A stretch of DNA of 13,054 bases, taken from Thermoplasmata archaeon. GTDB taxonomy: Archaea > Thermoplasmatota > E2 > UBA202 > DSCA01. A program made the translations under genes and the position numbers. Shown piece by piece: positions 1 to 6,681 of this stretch. The notes below the pieces were generated by a model that saw nothing but the letters and a program-made list of their open reading frames with translations, had not been told where the DNA came from and searched no databases. The DNA lies in assembly GCA_021159125.1 (NCBI GenBank), contig JAGGSL010000055.1, forward strand, positions 1 through 13,054, read 5' to 3'. The first letter of the stretch is position 1, and each line of letters opens with the position of its first letter.

Positions 1-741
1 GTTATAAGAAGATTTTTTTATATATATTCCCCATCCATTTTTTGAAAATGTGCATCTATGAACGGTATTAAAGGATTCTTCAATTATTATACTCTCTCCG
101 TTAACCTCAAAATTACATTCTTTTACCTCATTGAATGAAGAATATATGTGTATTCCCTCTCCGGTATCGTAAAAGATGCAGTTGCTTACTTTGTTGTAAT
201 CACCACCGATGTAAATACCTATACCAGCATTTCTTATTGCACAATTTGAAATTGAATTGTTGGAGTTCTCAATGTATATTCTTGGGTATCCTGAATTTAT
301 ATCACAGCAACATATTTGATTATTCTGAGAAAATATCTTAATACCAGCGATATTAAATCCAGCATTTTTAAGTGTAAAATTCTTTACATTTATTCCATCG
401 GCAGTTAAAGTCATAATTGTAAATTTTTTTTGTGCATCTATGATTGTATTGTTTCTGCTTTCTCCTATCAAACTCACAGTTTTATTTATAATCAGCCCCC
501 CATAGTATGTGCCATTATACACAAATATCTTATCTCCATCACTTGCATCATCAATCGCATCCTGAATTTTCGTGTAGTTGTTGGGACCAGAACCGCCGAC
601 ATAAAGGGTATTGCCATCACTTGCCACACCGTCTTTCTCTTCGCTATGGAAATTATCTGCCATGCTCGTCTGATACGAAGTGGCAGGCATGATGAGTAGA
701 ACAGACAGCATTACAGCAACCACAACCAATTTTTTATTCAT
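1..741 (-). CDS. Secreted right-handed parallel beta-helix (PbH1/NosD-like) protein, 3' end outside window
   Basis: The frame opens at ATG 741-739 and stays open for 247 codons to the left edge, so the C-terminus is missing. Residues 1-29 are a typical signal peptide (two lysines, then a hydrophobic core). Residues 45-103 (LYVGG, then KIQDAIDDASDGD, then the NGTY and IGE motifs) are the usual entry segment of archaeal pectate-lyase-fold proteins. From about residue 155, three to four coils of 22-23 residues repeat the pattern N-x-V-x-x-C-x-F, N-G-x-G-I-x-I, with an Asn ladder and one Cys per coil; I infer these stack as beta-helix rungs. A GGGAG ribosome site lies 6 bases before the start (748-752). 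This fold is known from carbohydrate-active, adhesive and NosD-type proteins. No catalytic residues can be assigned, so substrate and activity are unknown. It is an extracellular or surface protein by inference. Confidence 0.85.
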   Translation of the reverse strand, partial: MNKKLVVVAVMLSVLLIMPATSYQTSMADNFHSEEKDGVASDGNTLYVGGSGPNNYTKIQDAIDDASDGDKIFVYNGTYYGGLIINKTVSLIGESRNNTIIDAQKKFTIMTLTADGINVKNFTLKNAGFNIAGIKIFSQNNQICCCDINSGYPRIYIENSNNSISNCAIRNAGIGIYIGGDYNKVSNCIFYDTGEGIHIYSSFNEVKECNFEVNGESIIIEESFNTVHRCTFSKNGWGIYIKKSSYN

Positions 742-756
742 TTCATTCTCCCAACG

Positions 757-775
757 CTCATGTAATAAACGTGAG
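757..775. repeat. Imperfect inverted repeat between amrS and the beta-helix gene
   Basis: Arms CTCATGT and ACGTGAG flank the 5-base spacer AATAA. Six of seven pairs are Watson-Crick and one is G-T. It lies downstream of the amrS stop and between the TATA box and the start of the beta-helix gene, around the expected transcription start. It could be a weak transcript-end hairpin or an operator. There is no T-run typical of a terminator, so the role is open. Confidence 0.35.
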
Positions 776-780
776 GGCAG

Positions 781-790
781 TTATAAAATT
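781..790 (-). promoter_or_regulatory. TATA box for the beta-helix gene
   Basis: Read leftward the sequence is AATTTTATAA, centred about 44 bases upstream of the ATG at 741. An archaeal start site about 26 bases downstream would give a leader of roughly 17 bases carrying the GGGAG ribosome site. Position and composition fit an archaeal promoter; transcription itself is inferred. Confidence 0.45.
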
Positions 791-808
791 TTTCTAATTC
801 GTTCTGCC

Positions 809-1822
809 TCATTGCATCACAATCGGTATCTTTTCACCGCATTTTGCGCATCTCCCATCTTTCAGCCCGACTATTTTTGCTGAAAATCCGCGCCTTTCTA
901 CCAGCCTATTTCCGCACGAAGGACAGAATGTATCTTCATAGTCGCCATGAGGCACATTGCCAAGGTAAACATAATCAAACCCTTCGCCTTTTGCAATTTC
1001 ATATGCTTTCAGCAATGTTTTGAGCGGAGTCGGAGGCACATCTCTCATTTTGTAATGTGGGAAAAATGCAGAGAAATGTATCGGAATATCAAAGCCAAGC
1101 TCGTCGCCAGCCCATTTCAGAAATTTCTTTATCTCATCCTCAGAATCATTGTGAGCGGGAATTATGAGATATGTGACCTCAAGATGAACTCCTGCATCCC
1201 TGTAAATACTGCACGAGTCAAGAACCGGCTGGAGCCTGCCACCGCAAACTTTTTTGTAAAAATCATCGCTCATTGATTTTATGTCAACATTTGCCGCATC
1301 AAGATATGGGGCAATTTCCCTTATTGCATCCTCGCCAGTAAACCCGTTGGTGACATATGCTGTGTACAGCCCTTCTCTTTTCGCAATTTTTGATGTGTCA
1401 TATGTGTACTCCCACCATATCGTCGGCTCATTGTACGTCCATGCGATTCCCTCGCACTTATGCTCCTTTGCCATTCGTACGGCTTCCTCTAGCATGATTT
1501 CAATGAGAGGGTAATCCTCCGGCTTTGCCTGTGATATTTCATAATTCTGGCAGTGGAGGCATTTGAAATTGCATCCAACCGTGCCGAAGGAAAGGGCATA
1601 ACTGCCGGGATGGAAATGAAATAGTGGCTTTTTCTCTATTGGGTCTGGATGGACGGATGAGGCAGAGGCATATATCAATGAATAAAGCTTTCCGCCCCTG
1701 TTTTCCCTTACCCCACATATTCCTCTTTTTCCTTCAGAAATCACGCAGTTATGCGGGCAAAGGAAACATTGAACTTTCCCGCCTTCCCCGCTTGCGCTCC
1801 AGAAACTTGCCTCTTTTATCAC
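809..1822 (-). CDS. amrS: AmmeMemoRadiSam-system radical SAM enzyme (PflA-like)
   Basis: A 337-residue radical SAM protein. The iron-sulfur and SAM-binding motif CxxxCxxC is at Cys84, Cys88 and Cys91 (CNFKCLHC). An N-terminal Cys cluster (Cys19, 22, 26, 36; CPHNC then GICGVREN) and the segment HPDPIEKKPLFHFHPGS match the AmmeMemoRadiSam family (TIGR04337-like). A C-terminal pair of CxxC motifs (CPSC, CAKC) looks like a small zinc ribbon. The family is distantly related to pyruvate-formate-lyase activating enzymes and usually occurs with AMMECR1 and Memo proteins; its substrate is not firmly established. Neither partner is adjacent here. The start is GTG at 1822-1820: no in-frame ATG or other canonical start lies just upstream, and the TATA box at 1844-1853 places transcription start at the GTG, so the mRNA is probably leaderless. 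It follows nep1 after 21 bases. Confidence 0.9.
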   Translation of the reverse strand: MIKEASFWSASGEGGKVQCFLCPHNCVISEGKRGICGVRENRGGKLYSLIYASASSVHPDPIEKKPLFHFHPGSYALSFGTVGCNFKCLHCQNYEISQAKPEDYPLIEIMLEEAVRMAKEHKCEGIAWTYNEPTIWWEYTYDTSKIAKREGLYTAYVTNGFTGEDAIREIAPYLDAANVDIKSMSDDFYKKVCGGRLQPVLDSCSIYRDAGVHLEVTYLIIPAHNDSEDEIKKFLKWAGDELGFDIPIHFSAFFPHYKMRDVPPTPLKTLLKAYEIAKGEGFDYVYLGNVPHGDYEDTFCPSCGNRLVERRGFSAKIVGLKDGRCAKCGEKIPIVMQ

Positions 1823-1843
1823 TCCAATAAAATTACAGAGACG

Positions 1844-1853
1844 CTATAAATAA
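1844..1853 (-). promoter_or_regulatory. TATA box for amrS, overlapping the nep1 stop codon
   Basis: Read leftward the sequence is TTATTTATAG. Its core lies 22-31 bases upstream of the GTG at 1822, the distance expected for a leaderless archaeal transcript. It overlaps the end of nep1, so amrS can be transcribed apart from the purP-nep1 unit. The assignment rests on position and sequence only. Confidence 0.5.
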
Positions 1854-2512
1854 CTTTTTACGAATTTCCGCTCGTATGCAACTATCGCCTCCATAAGCGC
1901 AATCCAGGCAGGCAGCGGCGACGGATAGATGGCTATTACTTCATCTGCAATTTCCTTCACATTCGAGATAAAATCGCCATGGGGAAAGCCGCCGATAATG
2001 CATGCAGAATTTTCTGTAAGGACATCTTCAAGAGGCTTTGCTTCCCCATTCTCCGATAAAACTATCACTTTATCTGCATTTATTTCATTCACAATTTCAG
2101 TCACACCCCTGCTTTCCATTCTCATAAGGGGATTGCCAGGAGGTACCTCTCCTTCCTTAAAAAGCTGTTCTATGAGCCCCTTAAAGCGGTTGTAATTCTT
2201 TATGACTTTCATTTCAGGACTTATTTTTATTGCTTCGTTGTTTCTTGTGTGGACAGCCATGTCAAGCATGCCCTCTCTGTTAAGAATTGATTCGTTTGCA
2301 ATGAGCAGAGATATGTGGACGATGTCCGGTCTCCCCCGCCTTTTCTCGTCCAACAATCCTTTCATGGCAGAATGATGGAGAGACGAGTCAAGAAGCAATT
2401 CCTTCGCTTTCTTCCCCCTTCTCCCCGCGTCTCTCTTTACTGCAGGAAGGGAAGCAATTTCCGGAGGAACGAGTTCCAATTCGCTATCTGCCAGAATTAC
2501 ATGAAGAGTTAT
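1844..2512 (-). CDS. nep1: Ribosome biogenesis SPOUT methyltransferase Nep1 (16S rRNA pseudouridine N1-methyltransferase), apparent ATA start
   Basis: Nep1/Emg1 is a SPOUT-class methyltransferase that methylates N1 of a pseudouridine in helix 35 of small-subunit rRNA. The family's RRGRPDIVHISLL block is at residues 58-70 and the knotted SAM-site motif IIGGFPHGD at 172-180. The first canonical start in frame is TTG at 2479, but starting there would remove the conserved first strand (THxVILADSELELVP in family terms). That strand is encoded upstream, at 2480-2509. No ATG, GTG or TTG exists in frame between 2479 and the TGA at 2525-2527. An ATA at 2512-2510 sits 6 bases after a GGAGGT ribosome site (2524-2519) and forms a four-base ATAA overlap with the purP stop, just where ATGA would be expected. 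I therefore annotate 222 residues from ATA; the TTG start gives 211. Function is secure, the start is not. Confidence 0.88.
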   Translation of the reverse strand: MTLHVILADSELELVPPEIASLPAVKRDAGRRGKKAKELLLDSSLHHSAMKGLLDEKRRGRPDIVHISLLIANESILNREGMLDMAVHTRNNEAIKISPEMKVIKNYNRFKGLIEQLFKEGEVPPGNPLMRMESRGVTEIVNEINADKVIVLSENGEAKPLEDVLTENSACIIGGFPHGDFISNVKEIADEVIAIYPSPLPAWIALMEAIVAYERKFVKSYL

Positions 2513-3585
2513 GTTATAACCTCCTCAAGTTTGTCTTTTTCTATTGCCATCTTTATTTCCTGCGCTATCCTCTGCCCTGTTGAAAGGCCGGGCTGGATGA
2601 GATCTGCATATGGAGAGCCGGACATGTATACGTTTGTTCCTGCAACGATTCTTGCAGAGATTTCGAAAACTTTGAATTTGAGTTCTTCAGTTACGACGGT
2701 TTCTAGGCAGAATGGTCCTATCATCCCTCCGAAAAGCTCGTAAGATTTTTTGATGACCCTTTCGCCCATATCAAAAACCTTTTGCAGGAGGGATTCGCGC
2801 ATCACAATGGGAATGTTGCCTGTGACAACAAACGTGGGCTTTATGCCCATATCCTCAAGCTCTGAAATGGAGCCAAGGCGGTGCGCTTCGTCTATGTTTG
2901 TCTCATCTCTTCTGTCTACAGACATAACCTGCAGAGTTCCCTTCCCGACTCTGTATCCGTCCTTCGAAATAGGGGAGTAGAAGTAATGAATATAATATCT
3001 TGTCCCAACCATGAATTCCTGGATGATATACGGTTTTCCCTTCTCTATTTTCTTCTTGAAATCATCGTAATTCTTTGCAATGAAAAATCCCTTGCCCCCC
3101 TTTGCCCCATGATATTTGACAATGACTGGCTTTGTTATGTCTCTCGGGTCTTCAATGACGGTAGGCATTTCCAGACCTGCGCCTTCGAGCCATTCTCTCT
3201 CCTTATCTCTATCTGACTCCCATTCCAGCACGTCCCTGTTGCCGAATATCGGCAGCTCCAGCTTTTCGAAATTCTTTGTGCCCATATATTCGACAAATGA
3301 GCCGTGAGGTATGACTATGGCATTCTTCTCTCTCAGGCGAGGAGCGTATTTATTCATCTTCTTGTAGTCATCGATTACAAAAAATTCGTCCGGCCTGCCG
3401 AGAGGAAATGCATCGTAAAAGCGCGGGGGAGAACGTATTGCTATCCCCGTGGTATGAAAGCCTTCTTTTCTTGCCCCGTTGAAAATTTGCAACGAAGAAT
3501 GAGAGCAAACCGTCGTTATAGATATATTGCCCTTATCATATCCCTCAAGGATTTCCTTTGTCCCCATTAAGAGAGATATAGGCAC
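2509..3585 (-). CDS. purP: 5-formaminoimidazole-4-carboxamide ribonucleotide synthetase PurP (formate-dependent, ATP-grasp)
   Basis: PurP makes FAICAR from AICAR, formate and ATP in archaeal purine synthesis, replacing the folate-dependent step of bacterial PurH. The N-terminal signature EGYDKGNISITTVCSHSSLQ is diagnostic of PurP. The ATP-grasp glycine-rich loop KYHGAKGGKGFF is at about residues 155-166, and the C-terminal block FEISARIVAGTNVYMSGSPY is also typical. Length (358, or 352 from the alternative start) is close to the family's roughly 360. Two starts are possible: GTG at 3585-3583, about 5 bases after the predicted transcription start, or ATG at 3567-3565, with an AGGTG-like sequence about 15 bases upstream. 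The N-termini of relatives do not decide between them. It overlaps nep1 by four bases, suggesting coupled translation. Divergent from the glycoside hydrolase gene. Confidence 0.95.
   Translation of the reverse strand: MPISLLMGTKEILEGYDKGNISITTVCSHSSLQIFNGARKEGFHTTGIAIRSPPRFYDAFPLGRPDEFFVIDDYKKMNKYAPRLREKNAIVIPHGSFVEYMGTKNFEKLELPIFGNRDVLEWESDRDKEREWLEGAGLEMPTVIEDPRDITKPVIVKYHGAKGGKGFFIAKNYDDFKKKIEKGKPYIIQEFMVGTRYYIHYFYSPISKDGYRVGKGTLQVMSVDRRDETNIDEAHRLGSISELEDMGIKPTFVVTGNIPIVMRESLLQKVFDMGERVIKKSYELFGGMIGPFCLETVVTEELKFKVFEISARIVAGTNVYMSGSPYADLIQPGLSTGQRIAQEIKMAIEKDKLEEVIT
2519..2524 (-). promoter_or_regulatory. Shine-Dalgarno site that points to an ATA start for nep1
   Basis: GGAGGT lies within the last codons of purP. 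It is 6 bases upstream of ATA 2512-2510 and about 39 bases upstream of the first canonical start (TTG 2479). The spacing favours initiation at or next to the ATA. Confidence 0.6.
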
Positions 3586-3613
3586 CTTTTTTAAACATTT
3601 TGGTTATGGTTTC

Positions 3614-3621
3614 CTATATAT
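3614..3621. promoter_or_regulatory. Palindromic TATA box shared by purP (-) and the GH39-like gene (+)
   Basis: TATATATA lies midway in the 57-base gap between the two divergent starts. Its centre is about 26 bases before the ATG at 3643 and about 32 bases before the GTG at 3585. One symmetric element could therefore serve both directions, giving a leaderless hydrolase mRNA and a purP mRNA with a very short leader. A second A/T-rich stretch at 3628-3637 (TTTATATTTA) could be a separate leftward TATA box, so sharing is not proven. Confidence 0.5.
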
Positions 3622-3642
3622 ACACCCTTTATATTTATTTTC

Positions 3643-5151
3643 ATGGCCCTGAAGCATAAAATTTTTCTAAATGTGATTGCTTTTTCTGTTACCATTTTGC
3701 TAATTGCGCCCGCAGCATTGACATTTCCAGGCAATACGCTGAACATCTCAATTGATTGCGATGATACAGATGGGAATATCAAACCATTTTCAGAGATAAA
3801 TTCAGGCCCTCTTCCAATATATTATGTCAACGGAGCAGACATAACTCCTTCATACCGCTCAGTTGGAATAAACTTTGTCCGCACTCATGATTTTTCCGGT
3901 CCGACGGACATAAGCACGATATTTCCCGACTGGAATGCCGATCCATCGAAAGAGGAGAGCTACAACTTTTCAAGCAGCGATTATTACATCAACGGCATTG
4001 TAGACGCGGGCTGTCAAGTTTTTTACCGTCTGGGCGAGAGTGCGAGCGACAACAACAGTTTGCGCCAGCCTCCCGAAAATTTCAGCAAGTGGGCTGAGAT
4101 TTGCAGGCATGTTGTCATGCATTACAACGACGGATGGGATAACGGCTACCATTACAACATAACATACTGGGAAATATGGAACGAACCTGATTTGGGCGGC
4201 TTCTGGAACGGCACGGCAGAGCAGTACTATGAAATGTATGAGAAAACATCCAGAACGCTGAAGGAATACAACTCCTCGTTGAAAATAGGAGGGCCGTGCA
4301 CCTCATCCATAGGCAATGCCAATTACACCACCGGATTTCTGGATTACGTGGCAGAGCATGGTTTGCCGCTGGACTTCTTCTCGTGGCACATGTATGCTGA
4401 CAGCCCGAACGAGCTGTACGGGGCATCGCGTGCGGTCCGCAAAATGCTTGATGATCACGGATTCACAGAATGCGAGAATATCAACACGGAATGGAATATC
4501 AACATACTCTCGCCCCAGCGCGACAAGGACAATGCGAAAAACGCCGCATTCACCGCCTCCTCGCTCATTTTATTCCAGGATACGGGCATTGACCATGCCT
4601 TCAGATACAGGGGAACGCAGGACAACAACTGGCTCATGAGGCTCATAGGCTTCGACCTTTCCCTTTTTGCTGCTGATGGAACCTTCAAGAAGCCTGCACT
4701 TTCATATCTTGCTATGCATTACCTGGGGAGAGATACACCCATCAGATTATCCACTCCAACAAATGTTTCGGCAGGAATTACATGCCTTGCTGGCATATCT
4801 GGTGACAAAACAAACATTTCAATTTTGATAAGCAATTATGATGGACCAGACACTGAATGTGATATCGCTGTCGACAATCTTCCATGGCATTCGTACAGGG
4901 CTGTCCATTATTTGATAGATGAGAAGCATCATCTGGAAGTTGTTGAGGACAATGAGATGGATTCATCTGCATACAACACAACCGAATTGATAGGAAAAAA
5001 CAGTGTTCATTTTATCCGCCTTACAAACTCCACTTCCATTCCGGATGAAGGGCCGGAAGTTGCGTCCATTCCGTTGCTCCTGCGCCTGCCCTTTCTCGAC
5101 CCGATTTTCAGGATTATGGGGGTCATTCTTCTTTCCATGATTTTCGGCTGA
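3643..5151 (+). CDS. Secreted GH39-like glycoside hydrolase (beta-xylosidase family)
   Basis: A 502-residue exported protein. Residues 7-27 form a signal peptide or N-terminal anchor. The body is a GH-A clan (beta/alpha)8 barrel: VRTHDFSGPTDISTIFPDW at 79-97, the acid/base motif EIWNEPDL with Glu181, SWHMY at 247-251, and the nucleophile strand INTEWN with Glu283. The order and spacing of the two glutamates match GH39 (beta-xylosidase, alpha-L-iduronidase). After residue 370 comes a probable beta-sandwich domain. The last 30 residues are hydrophobic and may anchor the protein; no RRR tail follows. Many N-x-S/T sequons suit a glycosylated surface protein. The ATG at 3643 fits a leaderless transcript from the TATA box at 3614. 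It precedes a DOMON-like surface protein, hinting at extracellular polysaccharide use or remodelling. The actual substrate cannot be read from sequence. Confidence 0.85.
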   Translation: MALKHKIFLNVIAFSVTILLIAPAALTFPGNTLNISIDCDDTDGNIKPFSEINSGPLPIYYVNGADITPSYRSVGINFVRTHDFSGPTDISTIFPDWNADPSKEESYNFSSSDYYINGIVDAGCQVFYRLGESASDNNSLRQPPENFSKWAEICRHVVMHYNDGWDNGYHYNITYWEIWNEPDLGGFWNGTAEQYYEMYEKTSRTLKEYNSSLKIGGPCTSSIGNANYTTGFLDYVAEHGLPLDFFSWHMYADSPNELYGASRAVRKMLDDHGFTECENINTEWNINILSPQRDKDNAKNAAFTASSLILFQDTGIDHAFRYRGTQDNNWLMRLIGFDLSLFAADGTFKKPALSYLAMHYLGRDTPIRLSTPTNVSAGITCLAGISGDKTNISILISNYDGPDTECDIAVDNLPWHSYRAVHYLIDEKHHLEVVEDNEMDSSAYNTTELIGKNSVHFIRLTNSTSIPDEGPEVASIPLLLRLPFLDPIFRIMGVILLSMIFG

Positions 5152-5189
5152 GAGAAAAATGTAAATATCAAAATTTAAATTCAGAAAAC

Positions 5190-6290
5190 ATGAAAAAGAT
5201 GGCAATATTGTTGGCATTCTTGATGATGTTGCCTGTAGCAACGGCAGCAGATTTTGAACTGGAAGTGAACGACGCACAGGGAGATGTAAGCAATGCTGAT
5301 ATGGACGTGGTACAGGCATGGACAACCGTGGAAGGAAACAACCTTGTATTCCATATGAAAGTTGCAGGGAACATAAATAATGCATACAGCTATAGTTTTG
5401 AATTGAATGATGGAAGCACTGATGTTGGGGCTGTCTATTCAAACGGAATAGGGTACTACTCCGGGCTTTCGTCCGCAGGACAGGCTACAGCAAAAATAAA
5501 TGGCAACACCCTTACTCTTGAAGTTCCATACAACGCCGTTTCTTCCCTAAATGCCAGCACCCTGCAATTCAGGGCATTTGCAGGCGATGCCACCACAAAT
5601 ACGTGGGACTATACTTCGTTTGTCGGCGGGGGCGGCGGAGGCGGTGGCAACGGCGATAACGGAGTTGACGCATTAAATGACCCAACAAAAGGTGGAGCAA
5701 CTGACGGGAGCATAGACGTTGCAATAACAGACGTGGATTATTCACTTAATAAAGAAAATGCAGATTACATAAGCGGCAGCATTATGGTCAAAGGAACAAC
5801 AAACGGCGTCGACCATGTTTCGCTGTGCTTTGTTGTTTACTACAAAAACGGGACATATGATTATGGAAGCTGGATAGTAGGCCCCTCGGAATTTCACCAT
5901 AGTCTTGGAGGCTATTCAATCAACGAGTTTTTCAATTCCACCGAAGGGAACTGGAATAAATGGGAATTCAACATGAGCGGCACATATCCGATATCAAACT
6001 ATAACTGGGCATATGATATGCTAAAAGGTGAAAGCGAGGTAAGCAAAGTTGTCGTCTATGCGAGGGCGTTTAAAGATAAAGAAGAAACAAAGTGGAATCA
6101 GGCAAGTTATGAAACCGTTCCCTCATTCTCCGCAGACAAAGTATCTTATGGTACTGATTTGGGGGGAGGGGAAAACGGAGAGAATGAAGAGAATAACGGA
6201 GGAGAAAAAAGCAAGACGCCGGGCTTTGAATTCGCCATTACTGCAGCTGCCATAATTTCACTGGTGCTCATAGAGAAAAGGAGAAGATAA
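5190..6290 (+). CDS. Secreted DOMON/CBM9-like protein with PGF-CTERM-like archaeosortase tail
   Basis: A 366-residue surface protein in clear modules. Residues 1-20 are a signal peptide ending in ATA-A. Residues 21-145 look like a DOMON/CBM9-like beta-sandwich (D-x-x-GDV start, VEGNNLVFHMKV strand). A run of eight glycines (146-153) is a linker. A second beta-rich domain spans about 172-312, followed by an acidic Gly/Asn/Glu linker (324-341). The C-terminus is TPGFEFA at 343-349, then a hydrophobic helix, then KRRR. This three-part tail resembles PGF-CTERM signals, which archaeosortase A cuts before lipid attachment. DOMON-like domains bind sugars or haem; which applies here is unknown. It starts 38 bases after the glycoside hydrolase, so a shared surface role is likely. 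No Shine-Dalgarno site is evident; an A/T-rich stretch at 5161-5169 could be its own TATA box. Domain naming is tentative; export and sorting tail are well supported. Confidence 0.8.
   Translation: MKKMAILLAFLMMLPVATAADFELEVNDAQGDVSNADMDVVQAWTTVEGNNLVFHMKVAGNINNAYSYSFELNDGSTDVGAVYSNGIGYYSGLSSAGQATAKINGNTLTLEVPYNAVSSLNASTLQFRAFAGDATTNTWDYTSFVGGGGGGGGNGDNGVDALNDPTKGGATDGSIDVAITDVDYSLNKENADYISGSIMVKGTTNGVDHVSLCFVVYYKNGTYDYGSWIVGPSEFHHSLGGYSINEFFNSTEGNWNKWEFNMSGTYPISNYNWAYDMLKGESEVSKVVVYARAFKDKEETKWNQASYETVPSFSADKVSYGTDLGGGENGENEENNGGEKSKTPGFEFAITAAAIISLVLIEKRRR
5625..5648 (+). repeat. Poly-glycine codon tract (GGN)8
   Basis: Eight consecutive glycine codons form a GC-rich low-complexity stretch coding for the flexible linker between the two domains of the surface protein. 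Such tracts can vary in length between strains. Confidence 0.8.
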
Positions 6291-6363
6291 AGCATCGGCT
6301 TACGCATACGGAATTGAAGGCAATGCATTGACAGCAGGGAATCGGGAGTAGCATGCCCAAAGA
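6291..6363. other. Intergenic stretch before the PRC-barrel promoter
   Basis: No gene is supported here. A 10-bp palindrome CAATGCATTG lies at 6321-6330, but there is no T-rich terminator tract and no tRNA-like or other recognised structure. Confidence 0.4.
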
Positions 6364-6364
6364 G

Positions 6365-6371
6365 TATATAT
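6365..6371 (+). promoter_or_regulatory. TATA box for the PRC-barrel operon
   Basis: TATATAT directly abuts the palindrome at 6371-6389. Transcription would start near 6394, leaving a leader of about 42 bases that contains the AAGGTGG ribosome site of the PRC-barrel gene. Confidence 0.55.
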
Positions 6372-6389
6372 GCAATAACAGTTATTGCA
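6371..6389. promoter_or_regulatory. Perfect 19-bp palindrome, probable operator
   Basis: TGCAATAAC and GTTATTGCA are exact inverted copies around a single A. The element sits between the TATA box and the predicted transcription start, where a bound repressor would block TFB or RNA polymerase. Perfect arms of nine bases at this location are unlikely by chance. It would control the PRC-barrel gene and probably the acyl-CoA synthetase and ABCE1 genes behind it. The regulator is not identifiable from this window. Confidence 0.6.
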
Positions 6390-6435
6390 AAAAGAAAAGT
6401 TAAAAAAGCACATACATATTCAAGAAGGTGGAAAA

Positions 6436-6675
6436 ATGAAGGTAATGGAGAATGATTTAAGGGGCAAAAGAGTCATGAGCGATGAGGGCATGTATCTCGG
6501 GACACTTCGCAACATAACCGTGAATGAGAAAACAGGGAAGCTGGAAGATCTGATTGTGGAGCCATCAGACAAAATAGATCCGCGCCTTTACCAGCAGGAC
6601 GAAAACGGCTATCTGCTGTTTCCCTTTGATTCAGTGAAGTCAGTGAGGGACGTAATAGTTGTAGGAGAAGAATAG
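6436..6675 (+). CDS. PRC-barrel domain protein
   Basis: A 79-residue protein that is essentially one PRC-barrel domain: MENDLRGKRVMSDEGMYLGT, then a VNEKTGKLEDLIVEP strand pair, and the closing LFPFDSVKSVRDVIVV. Stand-alone PRC-barrel proteins are common in euryarchaea; the fold is shared with RimM and photosynthetic reaction centre H subunits, and for the archaeal ones an RNA-related or division-related role has been proposed. The frame is open from an ATG at 6385, but the ATG at 6436 is chosen. It follows AAGGTGG (6425-6431) at normal spacing, and the longer start would lie inside the palindrome and before the predicted transcript start. It ends 6 bases before the acyl-CoA synthetase gene, so the two are probably co-transcribed. 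Domain assignment is firm; role is unknown. Confidence 0.85.
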   Translation: MKVMENDLRGKRVMSDEGMYLGTLRNITVNEKTGKLEDLIVEPSDKIDPRLYQQDENGYLLFPFDSVKSVRDVIVVGEE

Positions 6676-6681
6676 TCTTCC

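Noticed and set aside
135..883. Rightward open frames antisense to the beta-helix gene and the end of amrS
   Set aside because: The leftward strand has a continuous signal-peptide plus beta-helix reading with its own ribosome site; the rightward frames are Cys/His-rich or fragmentary and have no family features.
4115..4426. Open frames on both strands inside the glycoside hydrolase gene (for example leftward 4115-4426, rightward 4316-4639)
   Set aside because: They are shadows of the GH39-like frame, which carries the catalytic motifs; they are Arg/Ser/Cys-rich and lack start signals.
4963..5442. Leftward 159-residue frame across the hydrolase/DOMON junction
   Set aside because: It covers two supported genes and their gap antisense, and its residues (His, Cys, Gln rich) look like reverse-strand noise.
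5720..5730. Second copy of the half-operator TGCAATAACAG
   Set aside because: It lies inside a coding region without the opposite arm, so it is most simply chance.
6321..6330. CAATGCATTG as a terminator or operator
   Set aside because: A 10-bp palindrome of this kind is expected by chance now and then, has no T-tract, and lies far from the TATA box.
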